Assembly (NCBI GenBank): GCA_004298665.1
Contig: SCQY01000089.1
Location: forward strand, 1-36,766
Source of the DNA: a bacterium
Lineage (GTDB): Bacteria > Vulcanimicrobiota > Vulcanimicrobiia > Vulcanimicrobiales > SCRA01
Reading direction: 5' to 3'
Length of the DNA: 36,766 nt
This document shows positions 16,717-24,287 of the stretch, piece after piece; position 1 is the stretch's first letter, and each line of letters starts with the position of its first letter. A model generated the notes under the pieces. It was not told the origin of the DNA, searched no databases, and worked only from the letters and a program-made list of their open reading frames with translations. The translations under genes were made by a program, and so were the position numbers.

Positions 16717-16857
16717 TTAGGCGCCGATCTTGAAGAGCTTGGTCCCACACTCTGGGCATTTCCCCTGCGTGGCAGGGCGCCCGTTCTTCATCGTGATCTT
16801 CTCTTCGTTCTGCATCTGGCGCTTAGTCTTACATTTCACGCAGTACGCTTCTGCCAT
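16717..16857 (-). CDS. DUF5679-like zinc-ribbon protein (46 aa)
   Basis: A very short gene encoding MAEAYCVKCKTKRQM...CPECGTKLFKIGA. C6/C9 and C34/C37 form two CxxC knuckles of a zinc ribbon, and the central NGRPATQGKCPECGTK resembles DUF5679 proteins, which are conserved small proteins of unknown role, possibly nucleic-acid binding. A strong GGAGG lies 5 nt before the ATG. A hairpin lies in its leader (16879-16898) and another just after its stop. It is on the same strand as, and between, nrdR and a probable 81-aa gene. Basic charge and size resemble ribosome-associated zinc ribbons, but that is inference. Confidence 0.85.
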   Translation of the reverse strand: MAEAYCVKCKTKRQMQNEEKITMKNGRPATQGKCPECGTKLFKIGA

Positions 16858-16878
16858 GCATCCTCCAACGGCTTGATC

Positions 16879-16898
16879 CGGGGTGACCATCCACCCCG
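16879..16898. other. Hairpin upstream of the DUF5679 gene
   Basis: CGGGGTG-accatc-CACCCCG is a perfect 7-bp inverted repeat with a 6-nt loop, 22 bp upstream of the DUF5679 start. On the minus strand it would form a leader stem just above the ribosome binding site, or it could attenuate read-through from the small gene upstream. The remainder of 16858-16958 shows nothing recognisable. Confidence 0.45.
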
Positions 16899-16958
16899 CG
16901 TTGGCGCGCTTTATTCCCTGGGGGCGCCGCGCGTCCTGGTAGGGAGAACCTCCAGGCC

Positions 16959-17204
16959 CTAGTTCAGGGAGAGCGGGAGGAGGCGCGGGCGGCTAGGAGC
17001 CGAGTGGCTGAGCAGCCGGCCAACGCAGCGCCGCAGGCGGCGCTCCTGGCAACGCTGGACCTCGGCTACCGTCATCAAGAGGCGCCGATGGTGGCCGCGA
17101 AGGCGCCTGGCTTCCAGATCCGAGGCGGTCATGATCGCCACCTCGACTTGGGCCAGCTCGTCGTGGAGGGCCCGGAGGAGGTCGTCCGTGCGGTGCTGCT
17201 CCAT
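16959..17204 (-). CDS. Probable small helical protein (81 aa), unknown
   Basis: An 81-aa frame starting at an ATG (M-E-Q-H-R-T-D-D-L-L). The first ~65 residues read as two amphipathic, charged helices (DDLLRALHDELAQVEVAIM and LEARRLRGHHRRLLMTVAEVQ), giving a basic protein; the tail is Pro/Ser-rich. I do not recognise a family. Support comes from strong G/C third positions and a very good promoter (17216-17245) whose -10 ends 11 nt before the ATG, so the message would be nearly leaderless with no Shine-Dalgarno sequence. It is divergent from dprA and upstream of DUF5679. The opposite strand is also open here, so coding is not certain. Confidence 0.5.
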   Translation of the reverse strand: MEQHRTDDLLRALHDELAQVEVAIMTASDLEARRLRGHHRRLLMTVAEVQRCQERRLRRCVGRLLSHSAPSRPRLLPLSLN

Positions 17205-17215
17205 GGTCAATTTCG

Positions 17216-17245
17216 AGTATACGCCCGCCCCTTCGCCGGAGACAA
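17216..17245 (-). promoter_or_regulatory. Sigma70-like promoter, near-leaderless
   Basis: On the minus strand: TTGTCT (17245-17240), 18-bp spacer, TATACT (17221-17216), then 11 nt to the ATG at 17204. It has the same -10 and spacer length as the nrdR promoter. The predicted start site leaves only about 4-7 nt of leader. Confidence 0.65.
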
Positions 17246-17282
17246 GCCTTTCCAACCGCCCGCCGGCACGCAGAGGGCCGAA

Positions 17283-18323
17283 GTGAGCGATCGATGCAAC
17301 GACCTCCTCGCCCTCGCCTCCCTGGCGCGCCGGGGCGGACCATTGGCGGCGCGGCGCGCGGCGGCCGATGGAGCCCGTCCCGTCGAGGTGCTTGTGCGCC
17401 TGGGGCTCGCCCCCGAACGAGAGCTCGATGAGCTGCGCGCGGAGCTCGCAACGGCCAACGTCGAGCTTCTGGACCCCGTCTGCCTTCCCAGCCTGAGCGG
17501 CCTTGCCGACCCGCCGGCCGTGCTCTTCGCTTGGGGGGCTCCGGGAGAGGACTGGACGGGGGTCGCCGTGGTAGGCACGAGGGCGGCAACTCCGGCCGGC
17601 ACGTCACGCGCCGCGGGGATCGCGCAGGGACTGGCGCGTGCCGGCGTCGTGGTGATCTCCGGCTTGGCGCTGGGCATCGACGGCGCTGCCCATCGCGGCG
17701 CCTTGGCGGCAAAGGGAAGGACGATCGGCATCCTGGGCGGCGGCCACGGGCGCTTCTTTCCGCCGGCCAACCGTGCGTTGGCACACGAGATCGTCGCCGC
17801 AGGCGGCTGCGTGCTCTCGGAGTACGCGCCGCTGCAGGCCGCCTTCCCGCACCAATTCCTCGAACGCAACCGCCTGGTGGCGGCCCTGGCCCGCGGCGTG
17901 GTGGTCGTGGAGTCGGGGCGGCGCGGCGGTGCCATCAACACGGCGGGGTGGGCCATGGAGATGGGGCGTGAGGCGTTCGCCGTCCCTTGGGACGTCGACC
18001 GCCCCAAGGGCGCGGGCTGCCTGCGTCTCCTGCGCGAAGGGGCGCGGGCCGTGGCGGGGGCCGAAGACATCTGCGAGGATCTCGGCCTGGTCATGCCTCC
18101 CTCCGCGCAGCGCGCGCGGCGTAGGCTGGCGGAGATTGCGGGCGTCGAGGGCGGTCTGGGGCAACGCATCGTGGAGGCACTGGCCGGCGGCGAATGCCTC
18201 CACGACCAGCTCGCGGAACGCTGCGGGGCTCCCATCGGCCTGCTGCGCGGGGCCCTCTCGATCCTCGAGATCCACGGCGTGGTCGAGGACCGCGGCGGAG
18301 GGCGGGTAGCCCTGGCGCCATAG
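17283..18323 (+). CDS. dprA: DNA-processing protein DprA
   Basis: A 346-aa protein that loads RecA onto incoming single-stranded DNA in transformation. The Rossmann-like core (about residues 95-300) has VGTRAATPAG, VVISGLALGIDGAAHRGAL, TIGILGGG, FPHQFLERNRLVAALARGVVVVESGRRGGAINTA and FAVPWDVDRPKGAGCLRLLREGA. A C-terminal winged helix follows (QRIVEALAGGECLHDQLAERCG). The frame is open further upstream to 17004, but family similarity begins after the GTG at 17283, which is preceded by AGAGGG; the upstream part is antisense to the small gene. It is first of a dprA-rlmH-argS-GH57-like run. comM also lies in the window, so transformation capacity is plausible. Confidence 0.93.
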   Translation: MSDRCNDLLALASLARRGGPLAARRAAADGARPVEVLVRLGLAPERELDELRAELATANVELLDPVCLPSLSGLADPPAVLFAWGAPGEDWTGVAVVGTRAATPAGTSRAAGIAQGLARAGVVVISGLALGIDGAAHRGALAAKGRTIGILGGGHGRFFPPANRALAHEIVAAGGCVLSEYAPLQAAFPHQFLERNRLVAALARGVVVVESGRRGGAINTAGWAMEMGREAFAVPWDVDRPKGAGCLRLLREGARAVAGAEDICEDLGLVMPPSAQRARRRLAEIAGVEGGLGQRIVEALAGGECLHDQLAERCGAPIGLLRGALSILEIHGVVEDRGGGRVALAP

Positions 18324-18336
18324 CCAACATGGGGAA

Positions 18337-18798
18337 ATGCGCGTCCTCGTGCTCGCCGTCGGCCGAATCAAAGAGCGCTACGTCGCTGCAGCCGTCGAGG
18401 ACTTCGCCCGCCGCCTGCGGCCCTATCTCCCGCTAGAGCTGGCCGAGGTCCAGGCCGCGCACGGCGGCGACCCAGCCGCGGCCATGCGCGAGGAGGGGGA
18501 GCGCATCCTCGCGCGCCTCGCGCCAAACGACACGATCTGGCTGCTGGAGCGCGACGGCGAGGAGTGGTCGAGCACGGAACTCGCGCAACGCCTCGAAGGG
18601 GTGCTGCACGGCGGCGCAAGCCGCTTGGTGGTGGTCGCGGCGGGAACATACGGTGCCGATACCGCGCTGCGCTCGCGCGCCACGCGCCTGTGGAGCCTTT
18701 CGCGCCTCACGCTTCTGCACGAATGGGCACGGGCGCTTGCGCTGGAGCAGATCTACCGCGCGATGAAGATCCTGCGCAACGAGCCCTACCACCATTGA
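18337..18798 (+). CDS. rlmH: 23S rRNA (pseudouridine1915-N3)-methyltransferase RlmH
   Basis: A 153-aa SPOUT-class methyltransferase that modifies pseudouridine 1915 in helix 69 of 23S rRNA. The C-terminal trefoil-knot signature is clear: AAGTYGADTAL, then LWSLSRLTLLHEWARALALEQIYRAMKILRNEPYHH, including the invariant YHH end. The N-terminus MRVLVLAVGRIKERYV is also typical. Length matches the family (about 155 aa). It starts 13 bp after dprA, with GGGGAA directly before the ATG, an unusually tight spacing, so coupling to dprA translation may matter. Confidence 0.95.
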   Translation: MRVLVLAVGRIKERYVAAAVEDFARRLRPYLPLELAEVQAAHGGDPAAAMREEGERILARLAPNDTIWLLERDGEEWSSTELAQRLEGVLHGGASRLVVVAAGTYGADTALRSRATRLWSLSRLTLLHEWARALALEQIYRAMKILRNEPYHH

Positions 18799-18878
18799 CG
18801 CGCGAGGCAGGGCGCGGCGGCGGAGCCTCGGAAAGGGGTGCGCTCCGAACTACGTCAGGAACCCAGCGGGAGCACGTC

Positions 18879-20570
18879 GTGTCCATCCTTCAGAGACTCG
18901 AGCAGATCGTCGATGCGCGGTTGGGCGCTGCCGTCCGACGTGCCCAGCCGGGTCTCAACGGCGGCGTAGCGCTTCCGGCGGCCAGCTTCGCGCCGGCACG
19001 CGACGCGCGGTTCGGCGACTACTCCACACCCGTGGCCATGCAGGCGGCGAAGGCGGCGCGCACCAATCCGCGCGCGGTCGGCGAAGCGCTGCGCGCCGCG
19101 CTCGAGGAGGCCGTGGCCGCCGACGCCGAGTTGGCCGGCGCCGTTACGGCGATCTCGCTGGCCGGCGCAGGCTTCCTCAACCTCACCATGGCCCCAGCCT
19201 ACTGGCAGTCGATCGTCGCGCAGGTGCTGCGTGAAGGTGCGGACTATGCCCGCCCGGCGAAGACGGGGCGCAAGATCAGCCTCGAGTTCGGCAGCGCCAA
19301 TCCCACCGGCCCCGTGGTGGTGGTGCAGGGCCGCTCCACGGCCGCCGGCTCGGCCTTAGCCAACGTGCTGCGTTTCTGCGGCAACGACGTCACCGTCGAG
19401 TGGGTCCAGAACGACGCGGGGACGCAGTCGGAGACGCTCGGGCGCTCGCTCCACGCACGATACTGCCAACTGTGGAAGCCCGCGCACCCGTTCCCCGAGG
19501 ACGGCTATCCCGGCGACTATCTGCTGCCGGTGGCCCAGGCGCTGCTCGCGCGCGACGGCGACCGCTGGCTGGATGCCGGCGAGGCCGCGTGGCTGGAGCC
19601 GCTCTCGATCTTCGCGCGCGACCAACTCGTGGCCGACCAGAAGCGGGACATGCACGACTTCGGCGTCGACTTCGACATCTGGCAGTCGGAGCGGGAGCTG
19701 CACCAGCAGGGGCGCGTCCAGCAGGCTCTCGAGGCCTTGAACGACGGCGGCCACTGCTACGAGCGCGACGGCGCGCTCTGGTTCCGCGCAACCGACTTCG
19801 GCGACGACAAGGACCGCGTGCTCGTCCGCAGCGACGGGCGCCCCACGTACTACGCCGGCGATACCGCATACCATTGGGAGAAGCTGCGCCGCGGCAACGA
19901 GCGGCTGATCGACATCTGGGGCCCCGACCACCATGGCTACATCCAGCGCATGAAAGCGGTCGTCGAAGCCCTAGGGCACAAAGATGCGCTGGAAGTGCTC
20001 ATCGCGCAGCAGGTCACGCTCAAACGCGGTGATGAGATCGTCTCATCCTCGAAGCGCCAGGGACAGGTCCTCACGCTGCGCGAGATCTTCGAGGAAGTGG
20101 GCGTCGACGCGGCGCGTTTCTTCTTCCTATCGCGCGCGCTCGACTCACATCTCACCTTCGACCTTGACCTCGCCAAACAACAGACACAGGACAACCCCGT
20201 CTACTACGTGCAGTACGGCCACGCCCGCATCGCAAGCGTACTGCGCAAGGCACCGGCGCAGCTCTTGGAGCGCGCGCGGCGTGCGCAGGATCTCGGGCTG
20301 TTGGAGCACTCCGCCGAGCTGGCGCTCATCAAGCGCTTAGCCCAACTGGGTGAGCGTACCCGCGCCGCCGCACACGCACGCGAGCCGCATCAGCTCACCG
20401 TGTACGCGCGCGAGTTGGCCACGGACTTCCACCACTTCTATACGGAGTGTCAGATCTTGGGCGAGGATGCCGCGCTCTCATCGGCCCGCTTGGCGCTCTG
20501 CCTAGCGGCCAAGCGCGTCTTGGCGACGACGCTCGAGCTCATGGGAATCTCCGCGCCAGACACGATGTGA
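18879..20570 (+). CDS. argS: Arginyl-tRNA synthetase with a degenerate HIGH motif
   Basis: A 563-aa class Ia synthetase charging tRNA-Arg. It has an N-terminal Add-1-like domain (about 1-115), a catalytic core from GSANPTGP (139-145) through NDAGTQ, YAGDTAYHWEKL and IDIWGPDHHGYIQRMKAVVEAL, then the KMSKS-loop region VSSSKRQGQVLTLREI (K392) and the DALR anticodon-binding helix bundle (YYVQYGHARI onward). The ATP-binding HIGH signature, normally NPTGPxHVGH, here reads NPTGPVVVVQ: both histidines and the glycine are replaced. Everything else looks intact. The GTG start at 18879 is preceded by GGGAG with 7 nt spacing; the frame is open upstream but lacks similarity. Its stop shares a base with the next ATG (TGATG). 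Confidence 0.92.
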   Translation: MSILQRLEQIVDARLGAAVRRAQPGLNGGVALPAASFAPARDARFGDYSTPVAMQAAKAARTNPRAVGEALRAALEEAVAADAELAGAVTAISLAGAGFLNLTMAPAYWQSIVAQVLREGADYARPAKTGRKISLEFGSANPTGPVVVVQGRSTAAGSALANVLRFCGNDVTVEWVQNDAGTQSETLGRSLHARYCQLWKPAHPFPEDGYPGDYLLPVAQALLARDGDRWLDAGEAAWLEPLSIFARDQLVADQKRDMHDFGVDFDIWQSERELHQQGRVQQALEALNDGGHCYERDGALWFRATDFGDDKDRVLVRSDGRPTYYAGDTAYHWEKLRRGNERLIDIWGPDHHGYIQRMKAVVEALGHKDALEVLIAQQVTLKRGDEIVSSSKRQGQVLTLREIFEEVGVDAARFFFLSRALDSHLTFDLDLAKQQTQDNPVYYVQYGHARIASVLRKAPAQLLERARRAQDLGLLEHSAELALIKRLAQLGERTRAAAHAREPHQLTVYARELATDFHHFYTECQILGEDAALSSARLALCLAAKRVLATTLELMGISAPDTM

Positions 20571-21655
20571 TGCGCTGGTGCGCCGTCTTCAGTCTCCACC
20601 TGGCGCCGGATCTCGACGCTGAAGCCGTTGCGCGGATGGCGGAGCGGGCTTATCGCCCGTTCGCGCGCCTGCTGTTACGCCGCCCCGCGCTGCGCGGCGG
20701 GCTCATCATCGAAGCCGGAGTCAGCGAACGGCTGTGGCGCCAGGGCCACGAAGACGTCATCATCGCCCTGCGCACGCTGATCGAACGCGGCCAGCTCGAG
20801 CCTGTCGACACCGCCGCCTACGGCGCCCCGCTCCCGCTGCTCCCCGAGGAAGAGATACGCCGTCAACTGGCGCGCAACGCCGCCATCAACCGCACCTACT
20901 TCGGTTTGGCCTACCGTCCGGCAGGCATGGTGGCGCGCGCCTATGCCGCCTCGCCCGCGCTGGCGCGCGCCGTACAGGACGAGGGGTACCGCTACCTGCT
21001 CTGCGATACGCGGGCCCTGCCCGCCCACGACCGCGCGACGTCGCACCTGCGCACACCGCGCGGTCTCGCCCTCCTGGGATGCGATCGAATGCTGGCCGAG
21101 GAGATCGCCGACCGTACGGCGCCGCGCGTGGAGACGCTTCGCGCCGCCTTTGCACGCGCCGGCGAGGACGCGCTCTCCATTCTGCCCGTCGAGCGGCTGA
21201 CCGAGGACCCCGCACGGATGCGGCGGCTGCTCACCGCCATCGAGCGCCAACTCCTGCGTTGCGGCACGCCGAGCGAGCTGTTGGCGGAAGCCCAGCGCAC
21301 TGGGCGAGCAACGGAGACGTGCGAGCCCGACGGCGGTCCATGGCTGCTTTGGCACGATCCCGGGAACCCCGTTCACCGCATGCAGTGGCGCTTCATCACG
21401 CACGCGCGCGCGCTGGTCACACGCGATCCCGAAGGCCATCCGCGCGCCCGCGAGTGCCTGGACCGCGCGCTCTGCGCCGATTTTCTCGCCGCTGCAGCGC
21501 CGCCGCCCCTCTGGGACCGTGCGCGCATCGAGCGCGGAGCAAGCCTGCTCTTGGAGAGCGCACTGGGCGCTCTGGGCGATGAGGAAGAACAGGCAGAGGC
21601 ACGTTTCTATGCGCTGGAGATCGGCGAGCGCGCCGCTACGATCGGGTCTCCCTGA
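20570..21655 (+). CDS. GH57-like (beta/alpha)7-barrel protein, probably catalytically altered
   Basis: A 361-aa protein whose first ~160 residues follow glycoside hydrolase family 57: an early His in FSLHLAP, YRPFARLLLRRPALRGGLIIEAGVSERLWRQGHEDVI, RTLIERGQLEPV, and PLLPEEEIRRQLARNAAINRTYFG. GH57 enzymes (alpha-amylase, glucanotransferase, branching enzyme) place the nucleophilic Glu shortly after this, in a G-x-x-P-P-E type motif; here the aligned stretch is PAGMVARAYAAS with no Glu. The protein is also shorter than typical GH57 enzymes. It is therefore likely a non-hydrolytic relative or one with a different reaction. The ATG overlaps the argS stop (TGATG), and the 3' end overlaps the convergent permease gene by 20 bp. 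Confidence 0.65.
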   Translation: MRWCAVFSLHLAPDLDAEAVARMAERAYRPFARLLLRRPALRGGLIIEAGVSERLWRQGHEDVIIALRTLIERGQLEPVDTAAYGAPLPLLPEEEIRRQLARNAAINRTYFGLAYRPAGMVARAYAASPALARAVQDEGYRYLLCDTRALPAHDRATSHLRTPRGLALLGCDRMLAEEIADRTAPRVETLRAAFARAGEDALSILPVERLTEDPARMRRLLTAIERQLLRCGTPSELLAEAQRTGRATETCEPDGGPWLLWHDPGNPVHRMQWRFITHARALVTRDPEGHPRARECLDRALCADFLAAAAPPPLWDRARIERGASLLLESALGALGDEEEQAEARFYALEIGERAATIGSP

Positions 21656-22721
21656 CGAGCATGGGAGCGATGAAGAACATCCACAGCGTCTTGATCAGCG
21701 CGGCGACGGGGATCGCCAAGAGCAGTCCCCACAGCCCGAAGAGCTCCCCGCCGGCGAAGACGGCGAAGATGATGGCGATCGGCGAGATGCCGACGTGAGC
21801 CGACATGACCTTCGGTACCAGCACGTAGTCGCTGATGCGCGACACGAGGAAGACCACCAGCGCCACCCAACCCGCCATCGCTCCGCCTTGGAGCGAGCCT
21901 AAGAGCGCCCCCAGCAGCAGCGCCAACAGTGGTCCGATGTAGGGGATCGCATAGAAGACGCCGGCGATCACCGCTACCAAGATAGCGTAGTTGAAGCGCA
22001 GCAGCCAAAGCGCGATGAACGTCAGCGCGCCGGTGGCCGCGCAGAGGATGACTTGACCGATGATGAAGCCGCCGAAGATCGCTGCGATCTCGTGCGCCAG
22101 CCCCCGCGCCTCCGCGCGCCGCGACTCCGGAAAGAGGCTGTTGAAGCCTTCGAGGATCGCCGTCTCGTTGACCAGCAGGTAGTAGGAGAGAATCAGCGCG
22201 GTCACCCCGATGACCAGCGCGTTGACGGTGTTGAGCACGAGCTGGCCGAGCGACGAGACCAAGCGCGAGAGCAGCGCGCTGACCTCGGTGAGCGCATGCC
22301 CTTGGAGGTCCGAGAGCGCCGGCGGCAACGGGAAGCGCCCGAAGTGGCTCTGGATCGAGCGGTCGAGGTTGGCCAGCAGCCCTTGGACGACCACGAAATA
22401 CTCTGAAGAGTTGGCGAAGACGAGCTGGGTCTGGAGAACGGCCTCGGGGATCACCACCAGCAGCAACAGGACCAAGAGCGTCAACAGCGCCGCGTAGACG
22501 ATGGCGATCGCCGCGCCGCGCGCCATGCGCCGAGAGAGCAGCTCCACGACGGGGTGAACGCCAAACGCCACCAGCGTGGCTATCACGAAGACCGTCGCCG
22601 TCTTGGGGATGTGCAGCAGCACGGCCAAGGCTAGCGCGATCGCCGCCAGCACGAAGAGGACGGTGCCGCCCTTGCGAGCCAGGCGCTGCCACGTCTGCGC
22701 CCCGCTCACAGGTTCTTGCAT
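21636..22721 (-). CDS. AI-2E family transporter (UPF0118 permease)
   Basis: A 361-aa membrane protein of the AI-2E family, with about eight hydrophobic segments: two near the N-terminus (about 20-60), one around 72-95, a long soluble loop (about 100-160), then a cluster from 163 onward. Family marks are VIGVTALILSYYLLVNE, YAIPYIGPLLALLLGALLGSL, and the C-terminal VLVPKVMSAHVGISPIAIIFAVFAGGELFGLWGLLLAIPVAAL. Members are variously linked to autoinducer-2 export or Na+/H+ antiport, so the substrate is open. The start overlaps the GNAT gene by 16 bp; it is the last gene of the pyrE-led run. Confidence 0.93.
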   Translation of the reverse strand: MQEPVSGAQTWQRLARKGGTVLFVLAAIALALAVLLHIPKTATVFVIATLVAFGVHPVVELLSRRMARGAAIAIVYAALLTLLVLLLLVVIPEAVLQTQLVFANSSEYFVVVQGLLANLDRSIQSHFGRFPLPPALSDLQGHALTEVSALLSRLVSSLGQLVLNTVNALVIGVTALILSYYLLVNETAILEGFNSLFPESRRAEARGLAHEIAAIFGGFIIGQVILCAATGALTFIALWLLRFNYAILVAVIAGVFYAIPYIGPLLALLLGALLGSLQGGAMAGWVALVVFLVSRISDYVLVPKVMSAHVGISPIAIIFAVFAGGELFGLWGLLLAIPVAALIKTLWMFFIAPMLVRETRS

Positions 22722-23161
22722 CGCACCGTCCGCTCGACCGCGTACTGCAGGGAGTCGTACAGACGAATCGCGGGTTCGTTACCCTCGGTGACGATCAAGC
22801 TCATCTGCCGCATGCCGTATCGCCGCGCCTGGGCCTCAGCGGCCGTCAAGAGCGCGCGCGCAACGCCGCGACGCCGCTCCTCGGGTACAACCGCCATGTA
22901 GGCGACGTACCCTTCGGGGAGTCCCGTCACCTCGTTGGGAAAATTGAGCAGCAGGAGCAGAAATCCGATCGGCCGCCCATCCCGATCGGCGATCAGCAGA
23001 CGATGTTCGCGCACGCGGCAGAACGCGAAGAGGCGTTCCACGTTCACAGCCAGGAGCGGGCCGGCGGCATCGCGCGTAGGCGGCACTTGGTCCCCCGCTA
23101 CGCGAATGGCGAGGTCGAGCGCCCATGCGTCCTCCCCGGGGAGCGCCTCCCGTATGGTCAC
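22706..23161 (-). CDS. GNAT family N-acetyltransferase
   Basis: A 151-aa GNAT. Motif A, which binds acetyl-CoA pyrophosphate, is VVPEERRRGVARALLTAAEAQARR (about 95-118), preceded by the strand GYVAYMAV and followed by MSLIVTEGNEPAIRLYDSLQY, the usual motif B. The acceptor substrate is unknown. The GTG start overlaps the hisC stop as GTGA, which identifies it and rules out the long upstream extension that is antisense-like within hisC. The end overlaps the start of the AI-2E permease, so translation is coupled on both sides. Confidence 0.88.
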   Translation of the reverse strand: MTIREALPGEDAWALDLAIRVAGDQVPPTRDAAGPLLAVNVERLFAFCRVREHRLLIADRDGRPIGFLLLLLNFPNEVTGLPEGYVAYMAVVPEERRRGVARALLTAAEAQARRYGMRQMSLIVTEGNEPAIRLYDSLQYAVERTVRCKNL

Positions 23162-24273
23162 GTCGGAGTGACCGCCGTCCACGACTCCAGTGCTTGTTCG
23201 AGCGCCTCGACGAAGATCTGGTTCTCCGCGGGTGTGCCGATCGTCACGCGAATGTGGTGGGGCAGATGGAAGCTGGTACCCGCGCGCACGATGACGCCGC
23301 GACGCATCAGATCGAGATGGGCGCGATCGGCGGCTACCGGCAGGTGCACGCAGAGAAAGTTCGCCGCACTGCGGTAGGCCCATAGGCCTAGGCGCTCCAG
23401 ATGCCGGTAGAGATACGCCTTTCCCTGCTCGTTGTTGGCTCGCGTGCGCTCCATGAAGGCGTGATCTTCGATGGCGGCGAGCGCCGCGCGCGCGCTGGGC
23501 AAGGTGATGTTGAACGGGACGTGGGCGCGCATCAGCCATGAGACGATAGCCGGATCGCCCACCGCGTAGCCCAGACGAACGGCAGCCAGGCCGTAGAGCT
23601 TGGAGAGCGTGCGCAGCACCAGCATGTTGGGGCGCATGCCTAGATCCAGCGTGGCGTCGACGGCATCTTCGTCGGCGAACTCCACGTACGCCTGATCGAC
23701 CACCAGCAGCACCTCGGGCGGCAGGTCGCTCAGAAAGCGCCGGTAGGCCTCGCGGCTCACGCGCGTTCCGGTGGGATTGTTGGGGTCGCAGAGCACGGCG
23801 ACCTTGGTGCGCGGCGTGACGGCGGCGAGCATCGCGGACAAATCGTGGACGCCGTCGCGCAGCGGAACCACGACGGCGCTCGCGCCGAGCATGCGCGCAT
23901 CATGATGGTAGAGCGAGAAGGTTTCCTTGGCGCAGACGAGTTCGTCGCCGGGTTCCATGACCAGCGTAAAGAGATAGCGCAGCAGCTCGTTACTGCCGTG
24001 GCCGAGCGCTACGGATTCGGCCCCCACGCCGCAGCGCTCGCCCAGGCGGCGGCGCAACTCGACGTTGACGTCGTCGGGGTAGACGTTGAGCGCTTCGATC
24101 GACCGCAGCGCCTCGATGGCGAGCGGCGAGGTGCCCAGAGGATTCTCGTTCGAGGCGAGCTTGATGACCCGCTCCAGACCGAAGCGGCGGCGGACCTCCT
24201 CGATGGGCGTGCCGGGAACATAGGGCGGGACTTCGCGCATGGCCGTACGCACGAGACGATCGAACGGGTGCAT
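23158..24273 (-). CDS. hisC: Histidinol-phosphate aminotransferase
   Basis: A 371-aa class I/II PLP aminotransferase converting imidazole-acetol phosphate into histidinol phosphate; related enzymes act on aromatic amino acids. Features: IKLASNENPLGTSP (about 37-50), LGHGSNELLRYLF (90-102), CDPNNPTGT (162-170), VVDQAYVEFAD with D193 and Y196, and the Schiff-base lysine K225 in RTLSKLYGLA. A conserved Arg lies near the C-terminus in HHIRVTIGT. It sits 14 bp after a C39-like peptidase gene and overlaps the following GNAT. No other his genes are nearby, so an aromatic aminotransferase role is also possible. Confidence 0.92.
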   Translation of the reverse strand: MHPFDRLVRTAMREVPPYVPGTPIEEVRRRFGLERVIKLASNENPLGTSPLAIEALRSIEALNVYPDDVNVELRRRLGERCGVGAESVALGHGSNELLRYLFTLVMEPGDELVCAKETFSLYHHDARMLGASAVVVPLRDGVHDLSAMLAAVTPRTKVAVLCDPNNPTGTRVSREAYRRFLSDLPPEVLLVVDQAYVEFADEDAVDATLDLGMRPNMLVLRTLSKLYGLAAVRLGYAVGDPAIVSWLMRAHVPFNITLPSARAALAAIEDHAFMERTRANNEQGKAYLYRHLERLGLWAYRSAANFLCVHLPVAADRAHLDLMRRGVIVRAGTSFHLPHHIRVTIGTPAENQIFVEALEQALESWTAVTPT

Positions 24274-24287
24274 GCGGCTTCTCTTCG

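Noticed and set aside
16858-17003. Possible tRNA or other structural RNA gene
   Set aside because: Only one 7-bp hairpin is present; no cloverleaf, anticodon arm or CCA end can be drawn on either strand.
17004-17282. Upstream in-frame extension of dprA
   Set aside because: Similarity to DprA begins only after the GTG at 17283, which has AGAGGG upstream; the extension is antisense to the 81-aa frame and its promoter.
18564-18878. Upstream in-frame extension of argS
   Set aside because: It overlaps rlmH in another frame, lacks similarity, and the GTG at 18879 has a good ribosome binding site.
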